A stretch of DNA of 64,000 nucleotides from Romanomermis culicivorax (taxonomy: Eukaryota > Nematoda > Enoplea > Mermithida > Mermithidae), in NCBI GenBank assembly GCA_963922205.1, contig CAWUHX010000099.1:930001-994000 (forward strand), written 5' to 3'. Made by a program: the position numbers and the translations under genes. Within the stretch, counting starts at the first letter, position 1; each line of letters starts with the position of its first letter. Positions 12,055 to 22,768 of this stretch are shown one piece after another. Under the pieces are notes generated by a model that did no database searches, was not told where the DNA came from, and saw only the letters and a list, made by a program, of their open reading frames with translations.

Positions 12055-15000
12055 TCAAGCGGGCTTATTCCGTTGGCAAAGATCACACCGCTGACAGAAG
12101 GACTTGACGTCCCGACTGAGGGAGGGCCAGTGGTATCTGCGAGCAATGAGCCGCGCAGTACGTTTAGCACCGAAATGTCCAGCTAAGATGTCATCGTGAT
12201 GAGCCCGGATAATGGTAGTAACCATGGATCTGGGTATGACGATCTTATTGGACTCGCCTGTCCATTTCTGAAGGACGTTATCCAACAGATGGTAGCCTCG
12301 CACATCATTCTGGTCGCCCAGAGGCTTAAGAGATCGAATGATGTCGGCTAACTCCGGATCCTCCAGCTGAGCAGCGAAAAGGTCGGGGTGCTGCGCACCG
12401 ACGGATATCTCGGCATAAGACTCTGATCGTACCGGGCGCTCCGCGCCAACAGTGATCGGTGCTGAATTACTTGAACGCGCTAGGTGCTGCACACCATCGG
12501 TCAAGGTCCTTGATCTCGCCAGGTGCTGCGCACCATCGGTGATCATCATAACGTGCCCCTCAGGTCTGTAGAGGGGAGTATCATCAATACTCTGACCGGT
12601 GAGGGAGTTAGGATCCGGCAGGCGTGATAATGCGTCAGCATTACCATTAGACTGACCTTTTCGCGGCCGAATTGTCAGTTTGAATTCGGCGAGCGCGAGT
12701 CCCCACCGAGCGATCCGAGCAGAGGGGTTAGGCTTCTCCAACACTGCTTTGACCGCGGTATGGTCAGTCTGAACGACCACCTCGTGCTGGAAGAGGTATG
12801 GTCGAAAGTGCTTGACGAAATGGACAACAGCGAGAGTCTCCAGTTCTGTAATGGAGTAGTTTTTCTCGGCCGCTGTTAACCCTCGGCTGGCGTACGCGAC
12901 AGGATGGTCGTATCCATTTTCGTCTAACTGGCTAAGAACCGCTCCTATCCCCGAAATACTTGCATCAGTTTGAAGGATAAAGGATTTCGAAAAGTCCGGA
13001 TGGCGCAGGATAGGAGGGTTGGTCAGCAGGCGGCGGAGTTCATCGAACGCCTCCTGCTGAGGTTTTGACCACTGGAAAGTAGTTTCCTTCCGTAAGAGCT
13101 TGGTGAGTGGCTCGCTGAGCCGGGCACAACCAGGGATGAAACGCCTGTAGTAAGACACGAGGCCTAGGAAGGACTTGATGTCTTTGGCGTTTTGTGGAAT
13201 GGGTAGGTTTTGGACGGCGGCCAGCTTGGCTTGGTCAGGTTCTAGGCCGCTCTGTGAGATGCGATAGCCTAGGTATTCTACCTCTGAGTGCGAGAATTTG
13301 CACTTGCTCAGTCTGAGCTTCATTCCACCCCGGCGAAGACGGGCGAACACATCTGCCAGGCGCTCAAGCATTTGGGTGTGAGAGTTCCCGAACACCAAAA
13401 TGTCGTCGAGATAAGTCAGAACCGTGCGCCATTGGATTCCAGTAAGGAGGAGGTCCATAAGGCGTTGAAATGTCCCTGGTGCGTTGCATAAACCGAAAGG
13501 CAAATAATTGAATTCGTAAAGTCCAATAGGCGTATTAAAAGCCGTCTTTTCCTTATCGGCCTCGGCAATCGGGATTGACCAATAAGCGTTAGCCTGGTCA
13601 AGGGTAGTGAAATACTTCATACCCTTGAGTGTGTCGAGGATGTCATCTATCCACGGGAGAGGGTAGACATCCTTTTTCGTGACCTCGTTAAGACCATGAA
13701 AGTCAACACACATACGGTGAGAACCGTTTTTCTTGCGCACCAGGACGGTATTAGTAGCCCACGGAGACGTGCTGGGCCGAATAATACCTTTCTCCTGGAG
13801 CGCCTTGACCTCCTGCATGATGAGATCCTTTTCCTTAGGTGAGGACCGATAAGGGAAACGGCGGACTGGGCGGGCATCGCCCGTGCTGATTTCCTGCTGG
13901 ACGAGATCAGTGGAACCTGTGTCCTTTTCATCAAGAGCATAAAGGTCGGTGTATGCAACCAGTAGATCGAGTAAGGCTGCCCGGTCCCGAGGGGAGATGT
14001 CCGGTGAGATCACAGCATTGGCTTCGACCCACTGACGGTCGAGGACGGTGTCTGAGTCGACCGGTGATTCCCGTGAGGGCTCACTATGCATTTGCACATG
14101 ACCGATGGTCGTGTGCGGGTAGAGAACCACGGAATGAGTACTCGGGTTGACTACCTGAAGTGGTATGTGACTGTTGGTCACGGTACTGACGCTTCCAGCA
14201 AAGTATACGTGTCGTTGAGACCCGGTGAGGTGCTTCGGAAAGAAGGCCACCTCAGGCACGTTCGTATAGATTGGTGGGACAGGTACAGTGAATCGTGTCA
14301 GGGAGCGAGGCTCTAGAATCACCAAGTCCTTCAGGGGCAAGGCGCCGCGGGCAGAAGGTGGGCTGTGGATGAGACCGTCACAGGGGATTCTACTCTCTTT
14401 GAACTGGAGGAAAGATTTCTCCCAGTTCAAACTAACACAATTGAACCGGCCGAGGAAGTTGGTTCCAAGGACCAGTTCAGCTGAACAGTTCTCCTGTATT
14501 TGGACCTGAATCCGTTCAGAGACATCAGCGACTGTAACTGTGATGTAGGCTGCTCCTAGCAGTGGGATCGGGGACCCGTTGGCTGCGATAGGGCGTGCCC
14601 TGGTTGGTGATAGTGACAAGTTGGGCAGCTGGGCCGCTAACTTGTGGTCCAGGAGTGAGAAAACAGCTCCTTTGTCGACCAGTGCCTTCGCTTCTACCCA
14701 GTTGTTGAGGAGAACTTTGATATGGGGTGTCCGAATATCATTTGGGTAGAAAGCCGTGACCACATGACCGGAATCAGGTGTGGTGGCACCACTAGCATGT
14801 TTGGTCTTACCGGACCGCTTTGGAATCGGCAGTCCCGTACGACGTAGGAGGCCTACTAGAGCGTATCCGACGGAGGGTTCCGGGTCATTCAGAAGGGTGG
14901 ACTCATCCTGCACCGTTAGTACGTGGTCTGAGTGATCCTTCGGACTCTGAGTAGCTCCTAGTGATTCAACCTCGGTGTCCGATAGCGGAGGCGCGTTTGG

Positions 15001-17580
15001 CACGGGTGATGTCGGAGCATCTGAATCACTTGGCTCACGGTATCGGCCCTTCTCTAGCGTAACTGGAGAGGTTCCAGGCGGAGGTCGAGGACAACCTGAC
15101 CCGTGCAAGGTCGACAGATGACGACTTGCCCATCTAGAAGAGGCCCGGGATCCCCTAGTTGACCCACGTGATGAGGCAACTGAGGAGGCCCGTGAGTGTG
15201 GCCGAGAGATGGACGAAGCCCTGGACCGCGATCGTGATCCCGACCTGTGTGAGTTTCGTGAGAGAGCACGGGTGTTCTCCCACCAGGGGTCGATCTGGTC
15301 AATCTCCGGCGTTGTCAGCAGGAGGGGTAACTCTACCGCGTCCAGCCGACAAACATTACGTTGGTAGTCAAACATAATGTTCTTGAACTGTTCTAAGAAG
15401 TCCAGTCCGAGTATGAGGTCAACAGGTGCCCAGAAGGGAGACGTAGTCTTGCACACATGGAGATGTACATCGATCCGTGTGTTCGGCTGGCGGTTTCCGG
15501 GCAACATGATTTCATATGGTCCCGAAAGGATGGTATGAACGGCTTTACCATTGATGCTCATCAATGGGTTAAAGTCGTGATGTTGCTGGAACGCCATGAC
15601 CGCCTTCGGACTTTCTTTAGCCAAGGCCTTATGAAGACGTTGGCTAATGATAGTGCGTGGGCAACCCGTGTCAAGGAAAGCAGGAGTTTCCTTGGTGTCC
15701 AGCAGCACGACGAAGCACGGTGTGATTCGGTCAAGCTGGGAGGGCACATCGTTTTGCACGTAGTGAGAACCGATCCAGCGTTGGACTTTGCGATAAAGAC
15801 CCAACGGGGAGAAACGGCTAACAAACCTGACCTGTTTGCTCCGCAGACGGTAGCTGAGATAATAAGATACACCAAGATAGGCAAGGTATCCGGCACCGAT
15901 CAGCACTGTCAGGGTAATTAGGATGTTAAAGATCAACTGGACCGGCCCGCTCAGGACAGCATGCAAGCCCTGGGCGAGGGTGTGTTGTTGACCCGTAATA
16001 ACATGGTTTGCCGCCAAACCGACACCTTCCAGAGAGGCCTTGATGTCGGTTCCTACCCCTGCAAAGGCCTGGTAGATGGCGTCTGGTTGCAGTGATAGAC
16101 CAGCGGTAAAGTTTACCAGCCGGTTGAGTACCGCTTCAATTTGCTCAGTCTTGTAAACGTACTGTTTAAAGAAGGCAAAGTTTGAAGGGGTCATCGCCAA
16201 CTGGTCATGGAAGAGCGCCGGTGCCTCAAAGTGAGTGATATTGAAGCGCTGCTTCCAGAAGAGTTCCAGTGGGATGTGGCTCACATGGACCGCGCCAGAT
16301 TCAGTAAACCAGCCCGAGCGATTTCGGAAAATCCGTGTAAAGTGGTGATGACACGGCACAATTGGGCTAGATTTAATGAGATCCGGACCACCGGGGGTGG
16401 CGAAGTAGATGGTGCCGCCAACCTGTACAGGTAAGTACTTGTAGCAAACGTTCCCCACCGGGTACGAGTGGTAAACGTAGGTGGCGTTGACCTTCTGACA
16501 CGGCCATATTGTCAGCGCATCGCCTGTGAATTCCGCCGTCAGGTCATTCCTCTGGAGGAATGCCCGGGCACCCAGGGTAGGGTCGAAGCGAAGCAACTGC
16601 CAAGTCAGATCAAGATAGCGTTGAGCGTGAGAGCAAAGCTCAAGCCACGTGAACCGGAAACCGTTAATTTCCGACTCCTTGATCTGCTGAGCCAGATAGT
16701 TCAGTTTGGCATTGACAGGATCGGGATGGCTGTCCGTTGCCACTCTGAACAAGTTTTGGGTCAAATTGTATCTCCCGTGGATGCGAAGGAGAAGACCCTG
16801 ATCCGTCCGGACTGTGGTGGAACGTAGTTCTGGGCACAGTTGGAAGACACGGGAGTTTCCCGGGATCTTGAGGGCAACCTGTAGATCATCGATGATGACG
16901 TGGTTCCCTGACATGGACGCAGTGTAATTTCCCTTGGGGTGATAATGACACCGCGCCGTGAAGTTTTGTGCAGGCCAGACAATGACCCCGTCTAGAGTAG
17001 TGCACTGACCTGCAGTGGGACTGCATCCACCTACATCGCCTAAGGTGCTTAGGGCCGTAGTGCCATCCCACGAAGCGACTTGTCCCTCCTCGATGAAAAG
17101 GTTAGTCATTGTCTTGCAGACGTCGCTGCAGCACCATTCGTACATCACTTCCAATGTTTGGTTTGTGCTATAAAAGCCAGGGCGAATGCCGACAAGTTTT
17201 TGTGAACCAAACATCTTAGTGCGGTGTGCTAGCGTGCATGCCGCAGGCGCTAGGTGCTGAGTGGTGATGACGTCTGCAGTGATGCCCCTAGAGCCGAAGA
17301 AACCAGTGTTGGTGCAGACTTTGCGGGAGCGCAATGTGCATTTCCACGCTGTGGCTGTAATCGGGTCTGAGCTAGGGACATACACCGTAACATTCATGCG
17401 CCGCGGGCTCCATGAAGATTGCGGTGGTTTACACTCTACACGCTGGGGTAACTCAAGTGGATGTCCGCTTCTTGAGAGACCGCAAAATTGATACTGAGCC
17501 GCCGGTGCTGACAAACTCACCCCTAGAAACAGTGATGCTACCAAGGTCAATTTTATTGTCAAAAACAACTGTACAAACAT
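12055..17580 (-). CDS. Env-like glycoprotein fused to protease-RT-RNase H-integrase (N-terminal part)
   Basis: This is one uninterrupted frame of about 1840 codons from ATG at 17580. In order: signal peptide (FLTIKLTLVASLFLGVSLS), a Cys-rich ectodomain with about nine N-X-S/T sites, and a membrane anchor (LIFNILITLTVLIGAGYLAY, about 15940-15860). Next come an aspartic protease with FLDTGC (15680-15665) and LILGLDFL, a second protease-like domain with VDKG in place of D-T/S-G (about 14676), an RT with YLDDILVFG (about 13413), RNase H (TDASISGIGAVL), and the integrase HHCC finger (HHDDILAGH...CQRCDLCQ) up to the UGA at 12055. The glycoprotein pattern (paired Cys around a PV.V.G segment) recalls mononegavirus/chuvirus-type glycoproteins captured by invertebrate LTR elements; that family call is tentative. 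Having env 5' of pol in one frame is unusual. The frame is also open upstream into gag, partly by chance. Confidence 0.8.
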   Translation of the reverse strand: MFVQLFLTIKLTLVASLFLGVSLSAPAAQYQFCGLSRSGHPLELPQRVECKPPQSSWSPRRMNVTVYVPSSDPITATAWKCTLRSRKVCTNTGFFGSRGITADVITTQHLAPAACTLAHRTKMFGSQKLVGIRPGFYSTNQTLEVMYEWCCSDVCKTMTNLFIEEGQVASWDGTTALSTLGDVGGCSPTAGQCTTLDGVIVWPAQNFTARCHYHPKGNYTASMSGNHVIIDDLQVALKIPGNSRVFQLCPELRSTTVRTDQGLLLRIHGRYNLTQNLFRVATDSHPDPVNAKLNYLAQQIKESEINGFRFTWLELCSHAQRYLDLTWQLLRFDPTLGARAFLQRNDLTAEFTGDALTIWPCQKVNATYVYHSYPVGNVCYKYLPVQVGGTIYFATPGGPDLIKSSPIVPCHHHFTRIFRNRSGWFTESGAVHVSHIPLELFWKQRFNITHFEAPALFHDQLAMTPSNFAFFKQYVYKTEQIEAVLNRLVNFTAGLSLQPDAIYQAFAGVGTDIKASLEGVGLAANHVITGQQHTLAQGLHAVLSGPVQLIFNILITLTVLIGAGYLAYLGVSYYLSYRLRSKQVRFVSRFSPLGLYRKVQRWIGSHYVQNDVPSQLDRITPCFVVLLDTKETPAFLDTGCPRTIISQRLHKALAKESPKAVMAFQQHHDFNPLMSINGKAVHTILSGPYEIMLPGNRQPNTRIDVHLHVCKTTSPFWAPVDLILGLDFLEQFKNIMFDYQRNVCRLDAVELPLLLTTPEIDQIDPWWENTRALSRNSHRSGSRSRSRASSISRPHSRASSVASSRGSTRGSRASSRWASRHLSTLHGSGCPRPPPGTSPVTLEKGRYREPSDSDAPTSPVPNAPPLSDTEVESLGATQSPKDHSDHVLTVQDESTLLNDPEPSVGYALVGLLRRTGLPIPKRSGKTKHASGATTPDSGHVVTAFYPNDIRTPHIKVLLNNWVEAKALVDKGAVFSLLDHKLAAQLPNLSLSPTRARPIAANGSPIPLLGAAYITVTVADVSERIQVQIQENCSAELVLGTNFLGRFNCVSLNWEKSFLQFKESRIPCDGLIHSPPSARGALPLKDLVILEPRSLTRFTVPVPPIYTNVPEVAFFPKHLTGSQRHVYFAGSVSTVTNSHIPLQVVNPSTHSVVLYPHTTIGHVQMHSEPSRESPVDSDTVLDRQWVEANAVISPDISPRDRAALLDLLVAYTDLYALDEKDTGSTDLVQQEISTGDARPVRRFPYRSSPKEKDLIMQEVKALQEKGIIRPSTSPWATNTVLVRKKNGSHRMCVDFHGLNEVTKKDVYPLPWIDDILDTLKGMKYFTTLDQANAYWSIPIAEADKEKTAFNTPIGLYEFNYLPFGLCNAPGTFQRLMDLLLTGIQWRTVLTYLDDILVFGNSHTQMLERLADVFARLRRGGMKLRLSKCKFSHSEVEYLGYRISQSGLEPDQAKLAAVQNLPIPQNAKDIKSFLGLVSYYRRFIPGCARLSEPLTKLLRKETTFQWSKPQQEAFDELRRLLTNPPILRHPDFSKSFILQTDASISGIGAVLSQLDENGYDHPVAYASRGLTAAEKNYSITELETLAVVHFVKHFRPYLFQHEVVVQTDHTAVKAVLEKPNPSARIARWGLALAEFKLTIRPRKGQSNGNADALSRLPDPNSLTGQSIDDTPLYRPEGHVMMITDGAQHLARSRTLTDGVQHLARSSNSAPITVGAERPVRSESYAEISVGAQHPDLFAAQLEDPELADIIRSLKPLGDQNDVRGYHLLDNVLQKWTGESNKIVIPRSMVTTIIRAHHDDILAGHFGAKRTARLIARRYHWPSLSRDVKSFCQRCDLCQRNKPA

Positions 17581-17629
17581 AATTTGTAAGTGTTCACTCA
17601 ATTTCACAAATCTGGCCTGAGGGGCAGTG

Positions 17630-18404
17630 TCAGATTTCTTCTTCGTCGCTGTCGGACGAGATTGGTTCCTGGTCGGGGAAATCGAGGACCAATTCACTGC
17701 TGGGGAGGATTTCCCGAAGGGTACCAACTTTCGGCGACCGTGGGTTGACTGCCGTTGGGAACGGTGATGTTTCAACAATGCTGACATCCTCATTAACTGG
17801 ACGTAAGGTCTCGTCGACGGCCATGGGTTCGACGACGGGCGACTTGGTCGCGGCGGTCGGAGATGTCGTTTGGGCTGGTGCCGGCGATTTGATCTGGGCT
17901 GTTGCCGGCGGTGTAGGATCATTTGCGGCTTCCTTGGCCGGGGGCGAGGAAGCAGTAATGTCCATTTTCGTTGGCGATGTCGCGGCAACAGTTGGCGCTG
18001 CTGCCGGTGATGTAGCGGCGGCAGCAGGCAGGAGGATCCGACTGGCCTCTTCGACTGCTCGGCGGACGGCATCGACTGAAGGCGAGGATGGCTCTCCGTC
18101 CAATAAGAACTTCTCGACGGGCGAGATGGTGATAGTCCCATTGGCAATGAACTCGAGTGCCCGGCGGGCGACGTCGGGTCGTAAGAGGCGCATCGAGACG
18201 GGTGCTGCAAGCATGACGTCGGCGGCCGTGAGTGCTTCGACATTTCATGGCTCGTTGAGGAGAGTCCACGGCAAATGCGGGTATTTCTTGGCCAGGTCGA
18301 CTGACCAGATGGCCAACATCGCGTCTTGGACGGGCGATGGCGCTGTGAACAAGAAATCGATAGAGTCGTGGACTGAGATAGATTTCTGGTTCCTACTCTA
18401 GGAT
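17630..18404 (-). pseudogene. Gag extension / acidic linker ORF in a shifted frame
   Basis: Between about 18400 and 17630 the gag frame stays open but becomes an R/S/P/H-rich, shifted-looking translation. The -1 frame looks like real protein. It has hydrophobic/charged helices (AMLAIWSVDLAKKYP), then P/A/T/S-rich repeats (TSPAAAP, TSPTAATKSP), and an acidic tail SSDSDEEEI ending at a stop 50 nt before the env ATG. A UGA interrupts this frame near 18245, and a TAG lies at about 18406. Either a programmed shift or, more likely, a mutation moved gag out of frame. No known domain is recognised. Confidence 0.5.
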
Positions 18405-20148
18405 CACCTGAAGAAGAAGGTAGTATACCTGACAAATTCATGGGCTCGACCTGGTCGAGGACTTCCGTAGCCGAATCCGTGGGGATCGAAGGCGGTGGTC
18501 CTGGAGGGACGATGCGGGCCGGTGGCGCCGAAGACGTCGTATTGGCGGCTGGAGCTGGCTCGGCAGTCTTAATTTTAGGAATGCGATACGATGCGAGGAT
18601 GTTAGCGTGGCCAACAAACTGCGGTGTTGTCGAGGGGTCCAGAGTGACCGGCATCGCATACTTTGGTGGTGGTGGTGGCAGCGGTATGTCCGATACGTTC
18701 ATCGGTACGGGTACCTGGGCTGCTTGGACCACTGAAAATCCAATACTGATTACGCAGACAGGATAACACTGTTGTGAAGAATCTGTCAGGTGTTCAGCAA
18801 GTGCCTCATCATCCAGGTCAAGAGGATCTGGATGAGGAGGGCCATTGGTAGTCCCAACGGCGTTGTTGCGGCGTATGGGCTGCCGATAATGGTTTCCTGT
18901 CCCGTTGGGAGGGTGATAACCATTTCTTTGATGATACACATTTGTCCCCTGGGAAGAATAACCAGTATCTTGGTAGACATTCTCACCCGTGTTTGCCGGA
19001 TTGCGCTGCGGACAGGCAGTTGATCGGTGCACTCGCACTTGACGACAATGAGGGCATGGCCTATCACATCGGTCCGTGGGGTGAGCACGTGTACGGCAAA
19101 AATAACAGCGACCACCGTTAGCGGCGTTGTTACCGGGAGCGGCACCGGTGGGACGCTGGGCCCGGCAGTCGGTGTCGCTATGTGTACACAGTCCGTGGAA
19201 GGAGCACGTTTGAAGGTGTGCTCCCGACGAGCGTCGCCCGGCGGACTGATTTGGTGTCGACGGCTGTGGAGGCGGCGTCTGTTGGATTGGCGTGGGTGCA
19301 CGTTGCTGGGCCGTGAGCTTCGCTACGTGGGCCGTGAGCCTGGCCATTTCCTGTTTCAAGCGGCGAACCTCATCGGCGGAGGATGACGACGTTGGAGCGT
19401 TGCTCTGACGACCGTTTGCGCTTCTGTTAGGCATATCGGGATTATATCCGGCGTGTTTAGGTTCTGAAGAGAAAACGGCGTTAGATGGAGCAGTGTACCG
19501 GATCTCGTCCCGAAAGATTTGGGATTCTGCGTAACAGGCTGCCTTGAGTGTCTCTTCAAGAGTCGTGAACTCCCTAAACTTGATACTATCTCGGAGGACC
19601 GGCTTCAGTCCCCGCAGAAAGATAGGTTTGATGATAGAATCTCGGACATCCGTCGCGAGATCTGGATACGCTACCCTGGATAGTCTCTTGAGGTGCTCAA
19701 GGTAGACTATCGCGGACTCTGTCGGCTTCTGCAGTCGATCTTGGATCAGCTGCTGATGCAGATCAGAGTCGCGCCCTACCGGAAAATCTCTCCGTAGAAA
19801 AGCCGTAAACTCTTCGTAGCGGGTAGGTATTGGAGTGCTGCTGCTAAAGTCCCGGTAGGAGGCGAGAGCAGGACCCGTGAGGCATGACTCCAGAAAAGCG
19901 ATTTTATACGCATGATCCGTTTCGCTTACACCCTGGAGTGTAAAGAAACGAGTAAGATGCGACATAAAATCGGTGATAGACTCACCAAAAGCACCGGAGA
20001 AGGTGGGAGGGGCCATAAAGCTGGACACGGGAGGGTGCCTCCGACCATTCATGGCCTCTAACTTTTGGTTGAGGGGTCCAAGAGCATTCTCAAATGCTGC
20101 CTGGACCTTGTTCTCGATCTGTGAAGGGAGATCAGTTTCCGACTTCAT
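18380..20148 (-). CDS. Gag polyprotein
   Basis: The ATG at 20148 opens a retrotransposon capsid domain of the Gypsy type (residues ~45-210: PPTFSGAFGESITDFMSHL, LTGPALASYRDF, VYLEHLKRLSRVAYPD, IFLRGLKPVLRDSI). A Q-rich coiled segment follows. Then come three Cys/His knuckles around residues 316-380 (CSFHGLCTHSDTDC, CYFCRTRAHPTDRC, CPHCRQVRVHRSTAC). Near residue 490 a proline run with PPKY matches the PPxY late-domain pattern used by retroviruses to recruit NEDD4-type ligases. The protein would form the particle shell and bind genomic RNA. The meaningful frame ends near 18400, where coding moves to the -1 frame. Confidence 0.8.
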
Positions 20149-21596
20149 GTCCGAGGGTTCGTTTTCCCGTAAGGTGGTTAGAACAGACGTCCTTGCCCGT
20201 GAAGCAATTAAGTCAAATTGAATAGAGAGCGGCTCACTGGTCTGTACAGGCTGGGTACTGAGACGGCAGGAACGACGGGGTGTCTCTATTGTGTAAAATG
20301 AAAGTGAGTACTACTTTTGAATTCGCGGCGAAAGAGCGCGTGAATTCGGAAAACGCGTGCGCGACGGCGTTTGTGACGTAAATTGATTTAGCTTAAGACT
20401 AGCGACCACGGAAAGGGAGCTAGAATGGAATAGGATTATAAGATGTAAGATCAGAGTACATCAGGGTGACGCAGAAGGGAATTTATCTGGTCGCCCGTGA
20501 TGGACAGAGGCATGGCCTGAGATATGGGGGAATCGATCCCGACCAAAATGTAGGATTGGGGCCTGGACCCGGCAATTAGAATAGATGAAGAGGACAGAAG
20601 ATCAAATGTGAAGGTAGAGAAGAGGCGGTTTTTTCCTGCCGAAAAGATGAGGTGACGGATGAACCCGCTCAGGAGGGATTTTTCCTGGAGGTTCGACCGC
20701 TGTACTAGTTTACAAACCTTGGGGCGAGGCGGACTCGTAGCCGGCAAGATCCTACTCACCAGGAGTAGCGCATAAAGTGGCATGAGGTGGAAAAGGATAG
20801 GGGGTCAACTGAAAATGAACTTAAGAGGGAGCAATAAATAGGGACAAAACTAATTTACAAACCCAGTTACGCAAAGGGGTCGCGCAGTTACGCAACGGGC
20901 CTCACTCGCCAGGAGCGATTGCGATCTCTGCATAGTGAGACGGACTATACAGGAGGTTCCGTGCTGGACGACATTCGCAAGTAACTTACAGCCGTGTCCG
21001 AAACGGGAGCCCGCATTCCGAACAGAACGGACACTCTCCAGGAGTATTATACACAGCTGGTGGCCGGGTTTGCCGATCACTGAGATGAAGTGAGGTTCGC
21101 AGGTCACACAGTAGAAGAGGGAAGGAGCACGGGTACCAAGGGTGCTATTCTGACACACTCAGTCAGTTAAAATGAAATACTCTGGATGTTTTGAGGGCGC
21201 ACCCGAAAACATCTAAGGGATCACGGGTACAAGGTGTCCCTGATTGAATATGAGTGTAAAGTATGTATCGAGGCGTACTCAATACCTTCGCTGAGGCGGA
21301 CTCAACGGTGCCTATTACTTACATGACTAATAAAGGGTGGACCGCGGAGGCGGACTCTGGGTCAGTGGCGACTCTAGCGCGGGCATCGTTAAGCCAGTTA
21401 ACGAAGGCGTTCGAGTGAAAGAAGTATGACAGGGGGTCCTATACACTCTAGGCCCAACCGGAGGCTGTGCCGCGGTCCCTTGGGAACCACTACGGCGGGG
21501 ACACTAAAGAAGATCTATGTATGACAGCTCGATGAGATGAAAGAGAATGAGTGAAATTAGATAAGAAATTTACAAGAAGATTGCCGAACCCTTGCA

Positions 21597-22629
21597 GACG
21601 TCAGACACAGGCAGTACCGACTGCAAATGCCTGCTATCTGCCCGAGTCAGACAACCAACCCAGCTGAGGCCGAGTGTAACTCGTTCAAACCTGCAGTTAA
21701 AGCTTGAAAACAGCCACGTGCTGATCAATAGTGCCGCTACCCGGGCGGACAACCTGATCAGTACGCAGGCTAGTGAGCATCTCAGGTGGTGTATGTATGT
21801 GGACTGATGTTTCCCAGGCATCAGCCCCCAGACACACAGAACCCTTGGACAAGAGAGGTAGGTGATAGGACCATGCGCCAGCGACCACCTACAACTCAAG
21901 TGGAATACTCATAGGGCGGACAGTAACCTGGTGCGGACGTCAAAAGGTAGGGGGTATGAACCAACACATGACCTTGGTGCTGACTGCAGGTGCCTGGGAT
22001 AAGAGCATTCAAGTATCATGTCGCAGTTGCAGACGCCAGGGGTGCGTGCCTAAGGCCGACAGAGCCCCTGCAGTAGCACGTAATGTTACCGTTGCGGACG
22101 TCAGAAATAGGATCATGTAACCTCAATTCCTGCTGCGAGAACATGATACATTGTCATTGCTGACGTCAGCAATAGGGCCCTGAAGCCAGCTATTGGTATA
22201 CAACAACACGTGATGGTGCCGTTGCTGACGTCAAAAGGTGGAACCGAGGGTCTGATACCTTAGGTCAATGACATGAGATGCAGTTGTTGCAGACGTCAGA
22301 TGTGGCGCCCGTAAGACCTGCACATCGTCGAATAGTGACACGGTGCGTCACCATTGCTGACGTCACAGATGGGGTGCAGAGAACCAGCCGAATCTGTCGC
22401 AACCACGTTGGCTTCACTTGTTGCAGACGTCAGAAGTCATTACTGCTGGAGTGTTAACTTAAACGACAACACGTAATGTCGGTTGCTGACGTCAGGAGTA
22501 GAACCCGGAGGGCTACCCACCCCTTGAAGCAACAGCAAGTGAAGCGGCTGTTGCAGACGTCAGTGGTTGCATCCGTGGGGTTGAACCACACAACAACAAC
22601 AACCCGTAACGTTGTTGTTGCTGACGTCA
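21597..22629. promoter_or_regulatory. Periodic array of twelve GACGTCA sites
   Basis: Core GACGTCA occurs at 21597, 21936, 22097, 22162, 22227, 22292, 22359, 22426, 22488, 22556 and 22623, with a degenerate GACGCCA at 22032. From 22032 onward the spacing is 62-68 nt. Most cores lie in the context TTGC(T/A)GACGTCA, and the last six alternate TTGCA/TTGCT. TGACGTCA is the CRE/ATF consensus. The copy at 22156-22173 is an 18-bp perfect palindrome, ATTGCTGACGTCAGCAAT. The array could be a diverged tandem repeat, a binding-site cluster, or RNA hairpins. Confidence 0.75.
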
Positions 22630-22768
22630 AAGAGCATGACCCGTAAAGTCTATGGTCTAGATGCAACAACCGGAGAATGGAAGAATCAGACCTTACAGTA
22701 AGTAGAAATGAAAAAGAAAGAGAAACTTACGTAAGGGTGTCATACTGTAGCGGTGGCGTCCGAAAAAA

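Noticed and set aside
11836..19386. Many plus-strand ORFs (for example 17745-18401, 15457-15921) within the LTR element
   Set aside because: They are antisense shadows of GC-rich coding sequence, with no domains or starts of their own.
12055..20148. One giant 2697-residue Gag-Env-Pol polyprotein
   Set aside because: The frame is open throughout, but from about 18400 to 17630 its translation is R/S/P/H-rich as expected for a wrong frame, while the -1 frame looks like real protein. The env ATG at 17580 with a signal peptide argues for a new start.
21570..22669. Minus-strand ORFs in the LTR-element leader
   Set aside because: Short, no ATG context or domain evidence, and they run through the GACGTCA repeat array.
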